Shown: positions 1 to 6,466 of the stretch, piece by piece | Layout: every line of letters begins with the position of its first letter | Position numbering within the stretch: the first letter of the stretch is position 1 | NCBI GenBank assembly: GCA_026392135.1 | Contig: JAPLCR010000238.1 | Location: 1 to 8,023 of the forward strand | Source of the DNA: Armatimonadota bacterium | Lineage (GTDB): Bacteria > Armatimonadota > Chthonomonadetes > Chthonomonadales > Chthonomonadaceae | Direction: 5' to 3' | Length of the DNA: 8,023 nt | Notes under the pieces: model-generated | The model's database searches: none | Told to the model about the DNA's origin: nothing | Seen by the model: only the letters and a program-made list of their open reading frames with translations | Translations under genes and position numbers: made by a program

Positions 1-205
1 CTAACTTATGTCCAACAAAGTCGAAAGTCAACCCCTCGTAACCCTTACCCGTAAGGTACCCTGCCAATCCGTCGAAAGTGTACTTTCCCGCTGTGAAGCC
101 ATGCGCGTATATAAGGGCGGTCTTTTTAGGAGTGTGGTTAGGGACATAGCGCAGGGCGCAGATGCTTATCCCCTCGGCGGGTATCTGGTGGTTCTCCAGT
201 CGCAT
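1..205 (-). CDS. Alpha/beta-hydrolase fold protein, N-terminal part (runs off left edge)
   Basis: This minus-strand gene starts at 205 and its first 68 codons lie in the window; the rest is beyond position 1. Its ATG (205-203) shares the last A of the lnt stop codon (TAATG), which is typical of translational coupling, so it is likely co-transcribed with lnt. The protein reads MRLENHQIPA..., then has a beta-strand plus oxyanion-type HG motif (TALIYAHGFTAGKY, residues about 29-42). It continues to GYEGLTFDFVGHKL at 56-68, which matches the second core strand and the D-x-x-GH turn of serine hydrolases such as the S33/Hydrolase_4 group. No signal peptide is visible, so a cytoplasmic protein is inferred. 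The nucleophile elbow (GxSxG) and the remaining triad residues would be outside the window, so activity and substrate cannot be judged. A 99-residue plus-strand ORF covers the same bases but shows no family features. Confidence 0.8.
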   Translation of the reverse strand, partial: MRLENHQIPAEGISICALRYVPNHTPKKTALIYAHGFTAGKYTFDGLAGYLTGKGYEGLTFDFVGHKL

Positions 206-1806
206 TACGTTTTGGTTCTCGCCTTTCTAAGTTTTTCGCCCTTACGAAAGAGCAGTAGCGCAACAAGAGCGCACAGTGCCACAAACCAGTCGCCAAATCG
301 CACGTAAGGGGTCAGCCCGCTCCGTATCTCCGCGTTGTAGGTGAGAGTGGTCTCTGTATCTGTGGGAGATTGGGCGGCGATGCGACCTTGCGCGTCCACT
401 ACACAGGAGATTCCGTTATTCGTTGAGCGCACAATATCGCGCCGTGTCTCTGCCGCCCGCATGACTATACTGGCGAGGTGCTGTTCCCTTTGACTGTGGC
501 TTTGCGACCATGCGTCGTTACTCAATGAGAACAGAATGTTCGCGCCCTGTAGTGCAGAAGCAGTCGCTAGGGGAGGGTACGTTCCTTCATAGCATATCAG
601 AACGCCAAACGTTACGGGCGTACTCATGCCGTCTTTAGAATAGGAGAGGGTTTGAGAGGCTGTTCCCGGTGTCAAGTCCGTTGGAAAGAAGTCAAAGCCA
701 CTCTTGCCCGCGATTGAGTCGGGCCAGGATTTACGATATGGAATATACTCACCGAAAGGAACAAGGTGTTGTTTATCGTACTGACTCGTTGTGCCGTCTA
801 TGCCAAACAGGAGAGCCGAGTTATTCTCGGCACCTGTTTTGTCGTTCCGTGTCTGTGCCCCGCTCAGGATAGGCGTGCGTATCTCTTTGGCTATCGCCGT
901 CATCTGCGATGCGAAACGAGGGTAACTCACGAGAGGAAGTGTGGACTCTGACCAGACTACAAGGTCAACCTTGTCGGACGGTTTTACTGCACGCGTCATG
1001 CGTTGGACTGTCTCGAACACGCTAGGTAGGAGGTCGCTTCCTCCTTTCATCGGGAAGTTACCTTGTGTTATCGCCACTTTGAGTACTTGGGGTGCGTGTG
1101 GAAGTAACATCTTCATCGTGCCGGTCAGGCATACTAAGAGTGTAGCCGTACCTGCGAGCCACACCCAGCGCGTACTCTGCTCCTCTCCGCGATGTAGCAC
1201 CCAGTAGGCAACACCGCCGTTCATTAGCACTATTAGGAAACTTAACCCGTAAGCGCCGGTAACATCAATCCACTGTAGCGCGGGTGTGAAGAGGTACTGA
1301 CTATAGCTTAACTGCGCCCAAGGCATGGAGAGGCTACCGAGTGTTCTCAGCCACTCCACCACAACCCAAGTGGCTGCGTAGGCGAGGATGCGCCCACCAT
1401 CAGTGAGGTTACGCGAAAGCCGCCACGCTACGCTACCCCATAAGCCGTAGTAGAGCGCAAGAATCGGCATGAGTACTAGCCATGCTAGCCACCCAATCTG
1501 AGAGCCAGTATAGCCAACAATGGTTAAACCTATCCAGTAGCAGGTCATACCCATAAATACCAGCCCGCAGAGGTAGGCGCGTCCGAACGCTTGCCAAAAT
1601 TTTCGCGCCCGTGTCAGGCTGATAAGTAGTGGAGCCAACGCGATATAGGCTACAGGGAAAAGTTTAGCTGGAGAGTGTGATAGCCAGAGCAGAAGTGCGG
1701 AGAGCAGGGCTAGGCGCACCGCAGAAACACGCGGAAAGGAATGTCTGTTCGCAGCGTGTTGCGGGGGATGGGCACTATCGGTTATAATACTCTCTGATTG
1801 TGACAT
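205..1806 (-). CDS. lnt: Apolipoprotein N-acyltransferase
   Basis: Lnt is an inner-membrane enzyme that transfers an acyl chain from a phospholipid to the alpha-amino group of the diacylglyceryl-cysteine of apolipoproteins, the last step of lipoprotein maturation. At 533 residues it is close to the family's usual length of about 510. The N-terminal half (about 28-235) is a string of hydrophobic helices with the family signature MPWAQLSYSQY near 161-171. A periplasmic nitrilase domain follows (about 242-495), then a final membrane helix (about 503-520) and a basic tail. The catalytic triad is intact: Glu287 in VVWSES, Lys345 in YDKQHLVPFGEYIP and Cys405 in LICYEG. The conserved Glu353 and the SNDAW motif near 429-433 are also present. 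The ATG at 1806 has an AAGG only one base upstream, so the start is slightly uncertain; no better one is obvious. It is divergent from a predicted lipoprotein gene, a possible substrate, and overlaps a hydrolase gene at its 3' end. Confidence 0.95.
   Translation of the reverse strand: MSQSESIITDSAHPPQHAANRHSFPRVSAVRLALLSALLLWLSHSPAKLFPVAYIALAPLLISLTRARKFWQAFGRAYLCGLVFMGMTCYWIGLTIVGYTGSQIGWLAWLVLMPILALYYGLWGSVAWRLSRNLTDGGRILAYAATWVVVEWLRTLGSLSMPWAQLSYSQYLFTPALQWIDVTGAYGLSFLIVLMNGGVAYWVLHRGEEQSTRWVWLAGTATLLVCLTGTMKMLLPHAPQVLKVAITQGNFPMKGGSDLLPSVFETVQRMTRAVKPSDKVDLVVWSESTLPLVSYPRFASQMTAIAKEIRTPILSGAQTRNDKTGAENNSALLFGIDGTTSQYDKQHLVPFGEYIPYRKSWPDSIAGKSGFDFFPTDLTPGTASQTLSYSKDGMSTPVTFGVLICYEGTYPPLATASALQGANILFSLSNDAWSQSHSQREQHLASIVMRAAETRRDIVRSTNNGISCVVDAQGRIAAQSPTDTETTLTYNAEIRSGLTPYVRFGDWFVALCALVALLLFRKGEKLRKARTKT
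1759..1788 (+). promoter_or_regulatory. Putative sigma70-type promoter for the 1846-5118 gene run
   Basis: A perfect TATAAT lies at 1783-1788 with TTGCGG at 1759-1764, an 18-bp spacer. Only the first three bases of the -35 element match consensus. Transcription would begin near 1795, about 50 bases before the ATG at 1846, which has a strong Shine-Dalgarno. The site lies within the first codons of the oppositely oriented lnt, so the two transcripts would overlap at their 5' ends. This is a call from sequence alone. Confidence 0.45.
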
Positions 1807-1845
1807 ACCTTAGTTTTACCCCATACTCGTTGAAGGAGTCTTCTC

Positions 1846-2694
1846 ATGAGGCAGAATTTGCGGATGCTGTCAGCACCGCGTACATATAAAAGAGTTTTTA
1901 ACCGTAAAATCGCCTCCGTCCCTCTACATTTTGGAGTTTTGCTCCTGTTTATGATAGGTGGGTGTGCCCGCCTACCTCCTTCCAAAACAGCTCTTTCCGG
2001 CAAACGACTCCATGTTGTGATACGCTTCCGTTCGCCTATCAACCCAAACCATCACTATTTTTTCTTGATAAACAACGCAAATGACCAGAACGCTTCGGGA
2101 CCGGTGCCTGTATTGAACCCACCCTATGGGAACGGGTTCGCTACGGGATCAGGCGGAGGCACTTCGGGGTTTTCTGACTTTGTGGAGTTCGATAACCTGC
2201 AACCGCAAGGCTATGCACTCTATCATGCTCTTGGCGACTCGAATCGCTCGAATTTTGTATTTGAAGGGCAACCTGTTGCCTTCACTACACCCGATAACAA
2301 CGACCCACGTACTGCGAACCTACTACAGTTTGACCTCGACCTTTCACAGCTTATCGTAGATGGCAATGGGCAACCGCTCCCCGATGCGACTCAAGCGGCA
2401 ACACTCGCGAACGCGATTCGCTTCCTGCAAATAAACCTCGTCGCTACGGACGTTATACCCCGCGATGTCGCAACTCCTATCGTGCGGCAGGTAGACTCAT
2501 TGGGCGATTCCCGCACGCTTCTCGGTGCAAGTAGTTTTCTTATTATTGACGTTACTCAGATCGGGCGAATATACGATAATAACTCCTTTACGGGGCAGGC
2601 GATTGCAGAACCGGATGTCCTTGATGTCTTTAATGGAAATGACCCCACACTGGATATTGTGGACTGGAGCATTGAGATACGGCAGGTTAATTAG
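1846..2694 (+). CDS. Predicted lipoprotein of unknown function
   Basis: I do not recognise a characterised family. The start is well supported by AAGGAG at 1833-1838, seven bases before the ATG. Residues 1-23 form a long basic n-region, followed by a hydrophobic core and a lipobox ending IGGC, so Cys40 is the predicted lipidated residue after signal peptidase II cleavage. The mature part has no further membrane segment. It contains strand-rich stretches (RLHVVIRF, PNHHYFFLIN), a Gly/Pro/Asn-rich segment PVPVLNPPYGNGFATGSGGG (about 87-105) and a C-terminus NDPTLDIVDWSIEIRQVN. This suggests an extracytoplasmic beta-sandwich-like domain, with the xxNPNxxYFF and GPVPV motifs being the most memorable features. 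From memory, similar lipoproteins occur in Armatimonadota-like genomes, but that needs a search. It is the first gene of a run in which the next start codon follows its stop with no gap. Lnt, encoded divergently, would complete its acylation. Confidence 0.75.
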   Translation: MRQNLRMLSAPRTYKRVFNRKIASVPLHFGVLLLFMIGGCARLPPSKTALSGKRLHVVIRFRSPINPNHHYFFLINNANDQNASGPVPVLNPPYGNGFATGSGGGTSGFSDFVEFDNLQPQGYALYHALGDSNRSNFVFEGQPVAFTTPDNNDPRTANLLQFDLDLSQLIVDGNGQPLPDATQAATLANAIRFLQINLVATDVIPRDVATPIVRQVDSLGDSRTLLGASSFLIIDVTQIGRIYDNNSFTGQAIAEPDVLDVFNGNDPTLDIVDWSIEIRQVN

Positions 2695-4488
2695 TTGAAC
2701 ATCTTCCATCATAGATTCACACAACCCTCTATCTGGCTTCTCGTGCTTATCTGCTTTTTCACGTTTTTTTGGCGGCTCGGCTCTGTGCCGCTCTTCGACT
2801 TAGATGAAGGGCTCTATGTCTCCTGCTCCCGTCAGATGGTTCTGTCAGGTGATTACATCACGCCGCGCCTTAACACTCATCAGTCCGCTCCGCCCTATAC
2901 GTCGCCGACTCCCTTCTTTGAAAAGCCGATAATGGTCTACTGGCTATCTGCCGGGGCGCAACGCCTGTTAGGGGTGACTGAGTGGGCGGCACGCCTTCCT
3001 GTCGCACTGCTTTCGCTGTTTACCACGCTTCTTGTTGCCTATATGGGAGCCTGTTGGTTCGGGAGACGGGCAGGATTCCTTGCGGGAGTTCTCTATGCAA
3101 TTGCACCTATGACCATTGCCGATTCGCGGCAAATGACGACGGATGCAATACTGGTGTTCTGGTTCCTACTCACCTTTTTTGCCTTTACACGCCTCATGGG
3201 GATTGGAAAGATACCGGAACTCTCGTCCAAGCAGAGGTGGGGATACGTAGCACTTTTCTGGTTTGGAATTGCGAGTGCCTTGCTCACAAAAGGAGCAGTC
3301 GCTATTCTTCTGCCGGGGCTTATTATCTCCATTTTTCTCGGTATGACGACGAATGGGCAGGGTATTAAGAAGTGGAGGCAGGTTTGGCACAGGCTTAACA
3401 GTCTTAAAATAGTCTTTGGAGTCACCTTCCTATTTTTGCTTGCCGCCCCTTGGCATCTTGCTATTGCTCAGCACGCCGAGCGTGATATGGACGGTAGAAC
3501 ATTTATTCAAGAGTATGTTATTCGTCAGCACATAGGGAGATTTCGAGGGGGTGATAAGGTACACAATGCCCCGCCCTATACCTATATCGGTTACTTTTTG
3601 ATGGGTTTTTTTCCTTGGGGGTCGTTCGCACCCGTCGCATTTCGCCGCCGCCTTCCAACTGAGGTGCAAGACCCACAGGAGGCGGATTCGCATCTCTTTT
3701 TGCTAATCTGGTTTTGGACGATATTCGTATTTTTTACCCTGAGCGCGGCGAAACTACCGACCTATATTGTGCCCATCTATCCCGCGGCGGCTCTGCTATT
3801 GGGGAGGTGGTTCAACTGTTCGTTGGAAGGGGGCGCGGATAGAGCCCTTTTAGGCGGGACGTTCCTTGCGGTCTTTGTGACGGTAGGTATGCGGGTACTG
3901 GTAGAACGTAGCCCACGCTTTGCGCGTCCCGGGAATCCCATTCCGATTGATATTTTGACGCTGGGACGGCACGCCACAGATATCCTCATGGTGGGGAGTA
4001 TTCTGGCGTGCTTCTGCCTTCTGTGGCTAAAGCGTACCCACCACGCAAGGCGGCTGGGCATTGCAATAATGGCAGTGACGATGTTTCTCTTTACGGGGCT
4101 ATTTGTTACGGAAGGCTACGCATTTTTGGGGCGTGACGTGCTGGGACCTTACCAACGTTTAGCGCAGAGAGCGAACACGCTTGCAGGGCAGGGGACTCCT
4201 GTCGTATACTATCAGGTAGATCCGCGCCGCCCAAGTATGCTCTACTACGCGACCTACGCGCCTTACGAACGTAAACAGCGCCCACTCTCTCCCTTGCTAC
4301 TCCCACTCCTTCTCCAAAACCCTAAGACGGGGGTGCTGGTCATTACGAAGGAGAGTGAGTATAACAAGCATTTGCTTGCAGAGATTGGGGGGCAAGCAGA
4401 GCTGAACATGAAGCTGGTAGCCCATGACGGGGTGGGTCAAGAGGGCTGGGTTTTGGCTCATATTACTCTCAAGAATGGGAGGCTTTAA
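2695..4488 (+). CDS. ArnT/PMT-type GT-C glycosyltransferase, integral membrane
   Basis: The 597-residue protein has the layout of the GT39/GT83 (PMT/ArnT) family, which moves a sugar from a polyprenyl-phosphate carrier to lipid A, a glycan or a protein on the outer face of the inner membrane. The first helix (about 12-29) is followed by a loop with the acidic pair Asp37-Glu38 in FDLDEGLY, the position of the catalytic acid in this fold. Further family marks are FFEKPIMVYWL (74-84), ADSRQMTTDA (142-151), LLTKGAVAILLPG (196-208), APWHLA (251-256), QHIGRF (278-283) and AAKLPTYIVPIYPAAALL (351-368). About a dozen hydrophobic segments span to about 472, then a soluble C-terminal part (about 480-597). 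The TTG start directly follows the TAG of the lipoprotein gene; the ribosome site is weak (AGG at 2684-2686), so coupling to upstream translation is inferred. The next plausible start would cut into helix 1. Acceptor and sugar cannot be told from sequence. Confidence 0.85.
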   Translation: MNIFHHRFTQPSIWLLVLICFFTFFWRLGSVPLFDLDEGLYVSCSRQMVLSGDYITPRLNTHQSAPPYTSPTPFFEKPIMVYWLSAGAQRLLGVTEWAARLPVALLSLFTTLLVAYMGACWFGRRAGFLAGVLYAIAPMTIADSRQMTTDAILVFWFLLTFFAFTRLMGIGKIPELSSKQRWGYVALFWFGIASALLTKGAVAILLPGLIISIFLGMTTNGQGIKKWRQVWHRLNSLKIVFGVTFLFLLAAPWHLAIAQHAERDMDGRTFIQEYVIRQHIGRFRGGDKVHNAPPYTYIGYFLMGFFPWGSFAPVAFRRRLPTEVQDPQEADSHLFLLIWFWTIFVFFTLSAAKLPTYIVPIYPAAALLLGRWFNCSLEGGADRALLGGTFLAVFVTVGMRVLVERSPRFARPGNPIPIDILTLGRHATDILMVGSILACFCLLWLKRTHHARRLGIAIMAVTMFLFTGLFVTEGYAFLGRDVLGPYQRLAQRANTLAGQGTPVVYYQVDPRRPSMLYYATYAPYERKQRPLSPLLLPLLLQNPKTGVLVITKESEYNKHLLAEIGGQAELNMKLVAHDGVGQEGWVLAHITLKNGRL

Positions 4489-5118
4489 GTGGCACTCTCC
4501 CACGCTGAGCAGATAGAAGTAGGTAAGTTCTATTGGTGTGAAACTGCACCCTCTCGTAGTAATCTTGTTCGTATTTTTAGTGATAAGTCGCGTCGCCCTG
4601 TGCTCGTTGTCGCTAAAATACACGACTACGCCATTCTCTATCCGTGTAGCAGTCATCGGGGTAATTTGGGGGCTAGTGAGTGGGTTGGCGACATCTTTGA
4701 GAGCGGGGATACGCATCTTATCTTTGGCGGCGGACTATTCTATATCCCTCTGTCGGATTTAGATATGCCGGGCAGAGCGTGGGACGACTGGGATACATGG
4801 CGCAAGGTGCATCGAAAAGCCCTACTGGATGATCTGGAGAACCTTAAGCGTAGACATGGAGACCGTCTGAAAACTCCGATAGCAGGGCTAGACTCTCGCC
4901 CAAAAGAGATAATGAGAACCTCTCTTAACGACCTGCTACCCCTCAAACTAAAGCAACAGTTAGAGGAGGCGAGCAAGCCACTTCCAGAGCCTCTCGCAAA
5001 GCCAACCCCCAAGCGTGCCCCAGCTCCAAAGCCGCGTATCTCACCGCAAGAGGAGTTTCGCAGGGCAGTGGAGGGGATAATGCCCTACGAGATTTTGAAG
5101 GATGAGAACGAATTTTAG
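4489..5118 (+). CDS. Protein with PemK/MazF-like N-terminal barrel and Pro/Lys-rich tail
   Basis: The GTG start directly follows the TAA of the glycosyltransferase gene, with GGGAGG at 4477-4482 six bases upstream, so the start is well supported. The 209-residue protein has no signal peptide or membrane segment. Residues about 10-92 (VGKFYW, then SRRPVLVVAKI, then AILYPCSSHRG and FYIPLSDLDMPG) follow the order of strands in the PemK/MazF SH3-like barrel: an early G-x-(I/F)-(V/Y)-W strand, R-P-(V/A)-L-V-V, and a strand ending in a P-(C/L)-(S/T)-S. This is a weak, motif-level resemblance. Residues about 100-160 look helical and charged, and 164-186 is a low-complexity stretch rich in Pro, Lys and Ala (LPEPLAKPTPKRAPAPKPR). 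The C-terminus is acidic. No antitoxin-like gene is adjacent and the protein is about twice the usual toxin length, so a toxin role is doubtful; a housekeeping nucleic-acid-binding or adaptor protein is equally possible. Confidence 0.65.
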   Translation: MALSHAEQIEVGKFYWCETAPSRSNLVRIFSDKSRRPVLVVAKIHDYAILYPCSSHRGNLGASEWVGDIFESGDTHLIFGGGLFYIPLSDLDMPGRAWDDWDTWRKVHRKALLDDLENLKRRHGDRLKTPIAGLDSRPKEIMRTSLNDLLPLKLKQQLEEASKPLPEPLAKPTPKRAPAPKPRISPQEEFRRAVEGIMPYEILKDENEF

Positions 5119-5137
5119 CTGTTTATATTAGGCACAG

Positions 5138-5150
5138 GGCTACAGTAGCC
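5138..5150. repeat. 13-bp perfect palindrome, candidate operator or leader stem
   Basis: GGCTAC (5138-5143) and GTAGCC (5145-5150) are exact reverse complements around a single central A. It lies between the stop at 5118 and the ATG at 5226. As RNA the one-base loop would open to a 5-bp stem. As DNA it has the shape of a binding site for a dimeric regulator. The left arm, extended to GGGCTAC (5137-5143), can pair instead with GTAGCCC at 5198-5204. Confidence 0.4.
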
Positions 5151-5177
5151 ATGAATATACGGGTTCAAGTATTATCC

Positions 5178-5208
5178 CCCTCTCTGCTATGGAGAGGGTA
5201 GCCCATAG
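5178..5208 (+). promoter_or_regulatory. Leader with two overlapping, mutually exclusive hairpins before the 5226 gene
   Basis: CCCTCTC (5178-5184) pairs with GAGAGGG (5192-5198) as a 7-bp stem with a 7-base loop. CTATGG (5187-5192) can instead pair with CCATAG (5203-5208). Both cannot form at once, since they overlap. The Shine-Dalgarno AAGGAGGAG (5212-5220) starts four bases after the second stem. No T-run follows, so this is not a factor-independent terminator. A translation-control or mRNA-stability role is inferred from position only. Confidence 0.35.
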
Positions 5209-5225
5209 GGCAAGGAGGAGTTGTA

Positions 5226-6188
5226 ATGCAAAACCTATTGCGTTTGCCATTATGGAGTGTTGGAGTTGGGGCAGTAGCCCTCTGTATTATCGCACGCTCT
5301 GCACCCCAACAAAAACGCGCCGACCTTGGCGTGGGTGCAAGTCTACGTGGGGTCCGCATTTTTCCTGCTGACAACGCGTGGAATAAGGACATCTCGCGTG
5401 AACCTCTTGACCCCAATTCGGACAGGCTTATCGCAAGTATTGGGCTACAGAAGCCCCTACATCCCGACTTTGGCACCGTCTGGAACGGCGCACCTGCTGG
5501 GATACCATACGTGGTTGTCGCAGGAAATCAGCCTAAGGTTCCGATACACTTTGAATACGCCGATGAAAGCGATCCTGGTCCCTATCCTATACCCTCCAAC
5601 CCGCCCATTGAAGGGGGTGAGAAGAGCGATGGAGACCGCCATGTTCTCATGCTAGACAGGGATAACTGGAAACTGTACGAACTCTACTCAGTGCATAGGG
5701 AGGGCGCGGCGTGGAAAGCAGGTTCCGGTGCGATATTCGATCTGAAATCGAATAAACTGCGCCCTGCGGGGTGGACTTCAGCGGACGCGGCGGGATTACC
5801 GATACTTCCCGGTCTTGTGCGCTACGATGAGGTGATGGAGCAGGGCGAGATAACCCACGCGTTACGCTTCACGATTGTGCGTTCGTGCCGTGCTTACGTC
5901 TCTCCTGCCACACACTTCGCAAGCCGTTCCAACGACGCGAATCTGCCTCCAATGGGGATGCGTGTTCGCCTCAAGGCAGGTGTGGATATTACAGGCTTTC
6001 CGAAAGAGGCGCAGATAACTTTGCGTGCCCTCAAAAAGTACGGTATGATTGTTGCGGACAACGGCTCGGACTGGTTTTTGAGCGGTTCGCCGGATATGCG
6101 CTGGAATGATGACAACCTGAACACTCTGAAACGGATACATGGGCGTGACTTTGAGGTGGTGAAGATGGGAGATGTGACGACGAAGTAG
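5226..6188 (+). CDS. Secreted protein of a conserved uncharacterised family
   Basis: The ATG is preceded by a near-perfect Shine-Dalgarno (AAGGAGGAG, 5212-5220). Residues 1-26 form a signal peptide: a short basic start, a hydrophobic core (VGVGAVALCII) and a possible signal peptidase I site near ARSA. Cys20 follows a Leu and does not fit a lipobox. The 320-residue protein is a single, densely conserved-looking domain starting at FPADNAWNKDISREPLDPNS (46-65). Further marks are YVVVAGNQPKVPIHF (95-109), DESDPGPYPIP (113-123), GDRHVLMLDRDNWKLYEL (136-153), GSGAIFDL (166-173), RPAGWTSADAAGLPILPGL (179-197), HALRFT (211-216), MGMRVRLK (243-250) and MIVADNGSDWFLSG (274-287). I recall very similar proteins, annotated only as hypothetical, across Acidobacteria, Actinobacteria and other soil phyla; no function is known to me. 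The many conserved Asp, Asn and Trp residues are compatible with carbohydrate binding or hydrolysis, but this is speculation. Confidence 0.85.
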   Translation: MQNLLRLPLWSVGVGAVALCIIARSAPQQKRADLGVGASLRGVRIFPADNAWNKDISREPLDPNSDRLIASIGLQKPLHPDFGTVWNGAPAGIPYVVVAGNQPKVPIHFEYADESDPGPYPIPSNPPIEGGEKSDGDRHVLMLDRDNWKLYELYSVHREGAAWKAGSGAIFDLKSNKLRPAGWTSADAAGLPILPGLVRYDEVMEQGEITHALRFTIVRSCRAYVSPATHFASRSNDANLPPMGMRVRLKAGVDITGFPKEAQITLRALKKYGMIVADNGSDWFLSGSPDMRWNDDNLNTLKRIHGRDFEVVKMGDVTTK

Positions 6189-6450
6189 GGAGCGCGACGA
6201 GAGCGGCATAGGTCTTAGAAACGAGATCGGTATTCGACACGCCCCGCATCAGCAACACTTTGCAAACCATGCCAGAAGACCTTTGCGGGGACAGACCGTC
6301 AGTACCTCCTGCGCCCCTTGAATCACTTTGGCATTGAGTATATCCAGATGTAGTTCGTTTACGGCTGCATCTGTAAGCGTTCAAAAACGCTTAAACCATT
6401 AAGAGCGGTAGTAGGACATCAGCGACATCACGGCGAATGATTCACTATCG
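6189..6450. other. Gene-poor intergenic stretch
   Basis: About 260 bp lie between the secreted-protein gene and a possible small ORF. I find no gene with a convincing start. A minus-strand open stretch (6249-6380) ending LTVCPRKGLLAWFAKCC reads somewhat like protein but has no ATG, and a plus-strand frame over the same bases is likewise short. Either could be a decayed gene. The stretch holds an 8-bp hairpin (6374-6393) and the left arm of a 9-bp inverted repeat (6402-6410). No tRNA, terminator with T-run or promoter of good quality was seen. Confidence 0.5.
6374..6393. repeat. Perfect 8-bp hairpin with a 4-base loop
   Basis: TAAGCGTT (6374-6381) and AACGCTTA (6386-6393) are exact reverse complements around CAAA. 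The compact stem-loop resembles a transcription terminator, but neither strand has a following T-run, so it may instead be a processing or stability element, or the stem of a small RNA. It lies about 185 bp beyond the end of the secreted-protein gene. Confidence 0.45.
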
Positions 6451-6466
6451 ATGCCCATACCGCTCT
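6402..6466. repeat. Long-range inverted repeat around the start of a small ORF
   Basis: AGAGCGGTA (6402-6410) is the exact reverse complement of TACCGCTCT (6458-6466). Inside it, GG-A-CATC (6414-6420, one bulged A) can pair with GATGCC (6450-6455), giving a second stem of six pairs separated from the first by a small internal loop. The apical part carries a near-tandem GACATCA repeat (6415-6421 and 6424-6430). The ATG at 6451 lies within the inner stem and an AAAGGAG (6469-6475) lies just outside. Confidence 0.4.

Noticed and set aside
8..307. 99-residue plus-strand ORF at the left edge
   Set aside because: It lies antisense to both the end of lnt and the coupled hydrolase gene, whose minus-strand product shows clear family motifs. 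Its own product shows none.
1782..2042. 86-residue minus-strand ORF upstream of lnt
   Set aside because: It is antisense to the well-supported lipoprotein gene, has an arginine-rich, motif-free product and overlaps the lnt start in another frame.
4297..4716. 139-residue minus-strand ORF
   Set aside because: It is antisense to the glycosyltransferase end and the following gene, with no recognisable motif.
5170..5175. TATTAT as a -10 box for the 5226 gene
   Set aside because: No acceptable -35 or extended -10 is found at the proper spacing, so the gene may instead be read from the upstream operon.
5178..5198. Hairpin considered as a factor-independent terminator of the upstream operon
   Set aside because: No T-run follows on either strand and a strong ribosome site comes directly after it.
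6031..6384. 117-residue minus-strand ORF
   Set aside because: Half is antisense to the conserved end of the secreted protein; the product is Ser/Cys/Arg-rich without family features.
6415..6430. Tandem GACATCA repeat considered as a CRISPR or iteron start
   Set aside because: There are only two 7-bp copies two bases apart, with no further units.
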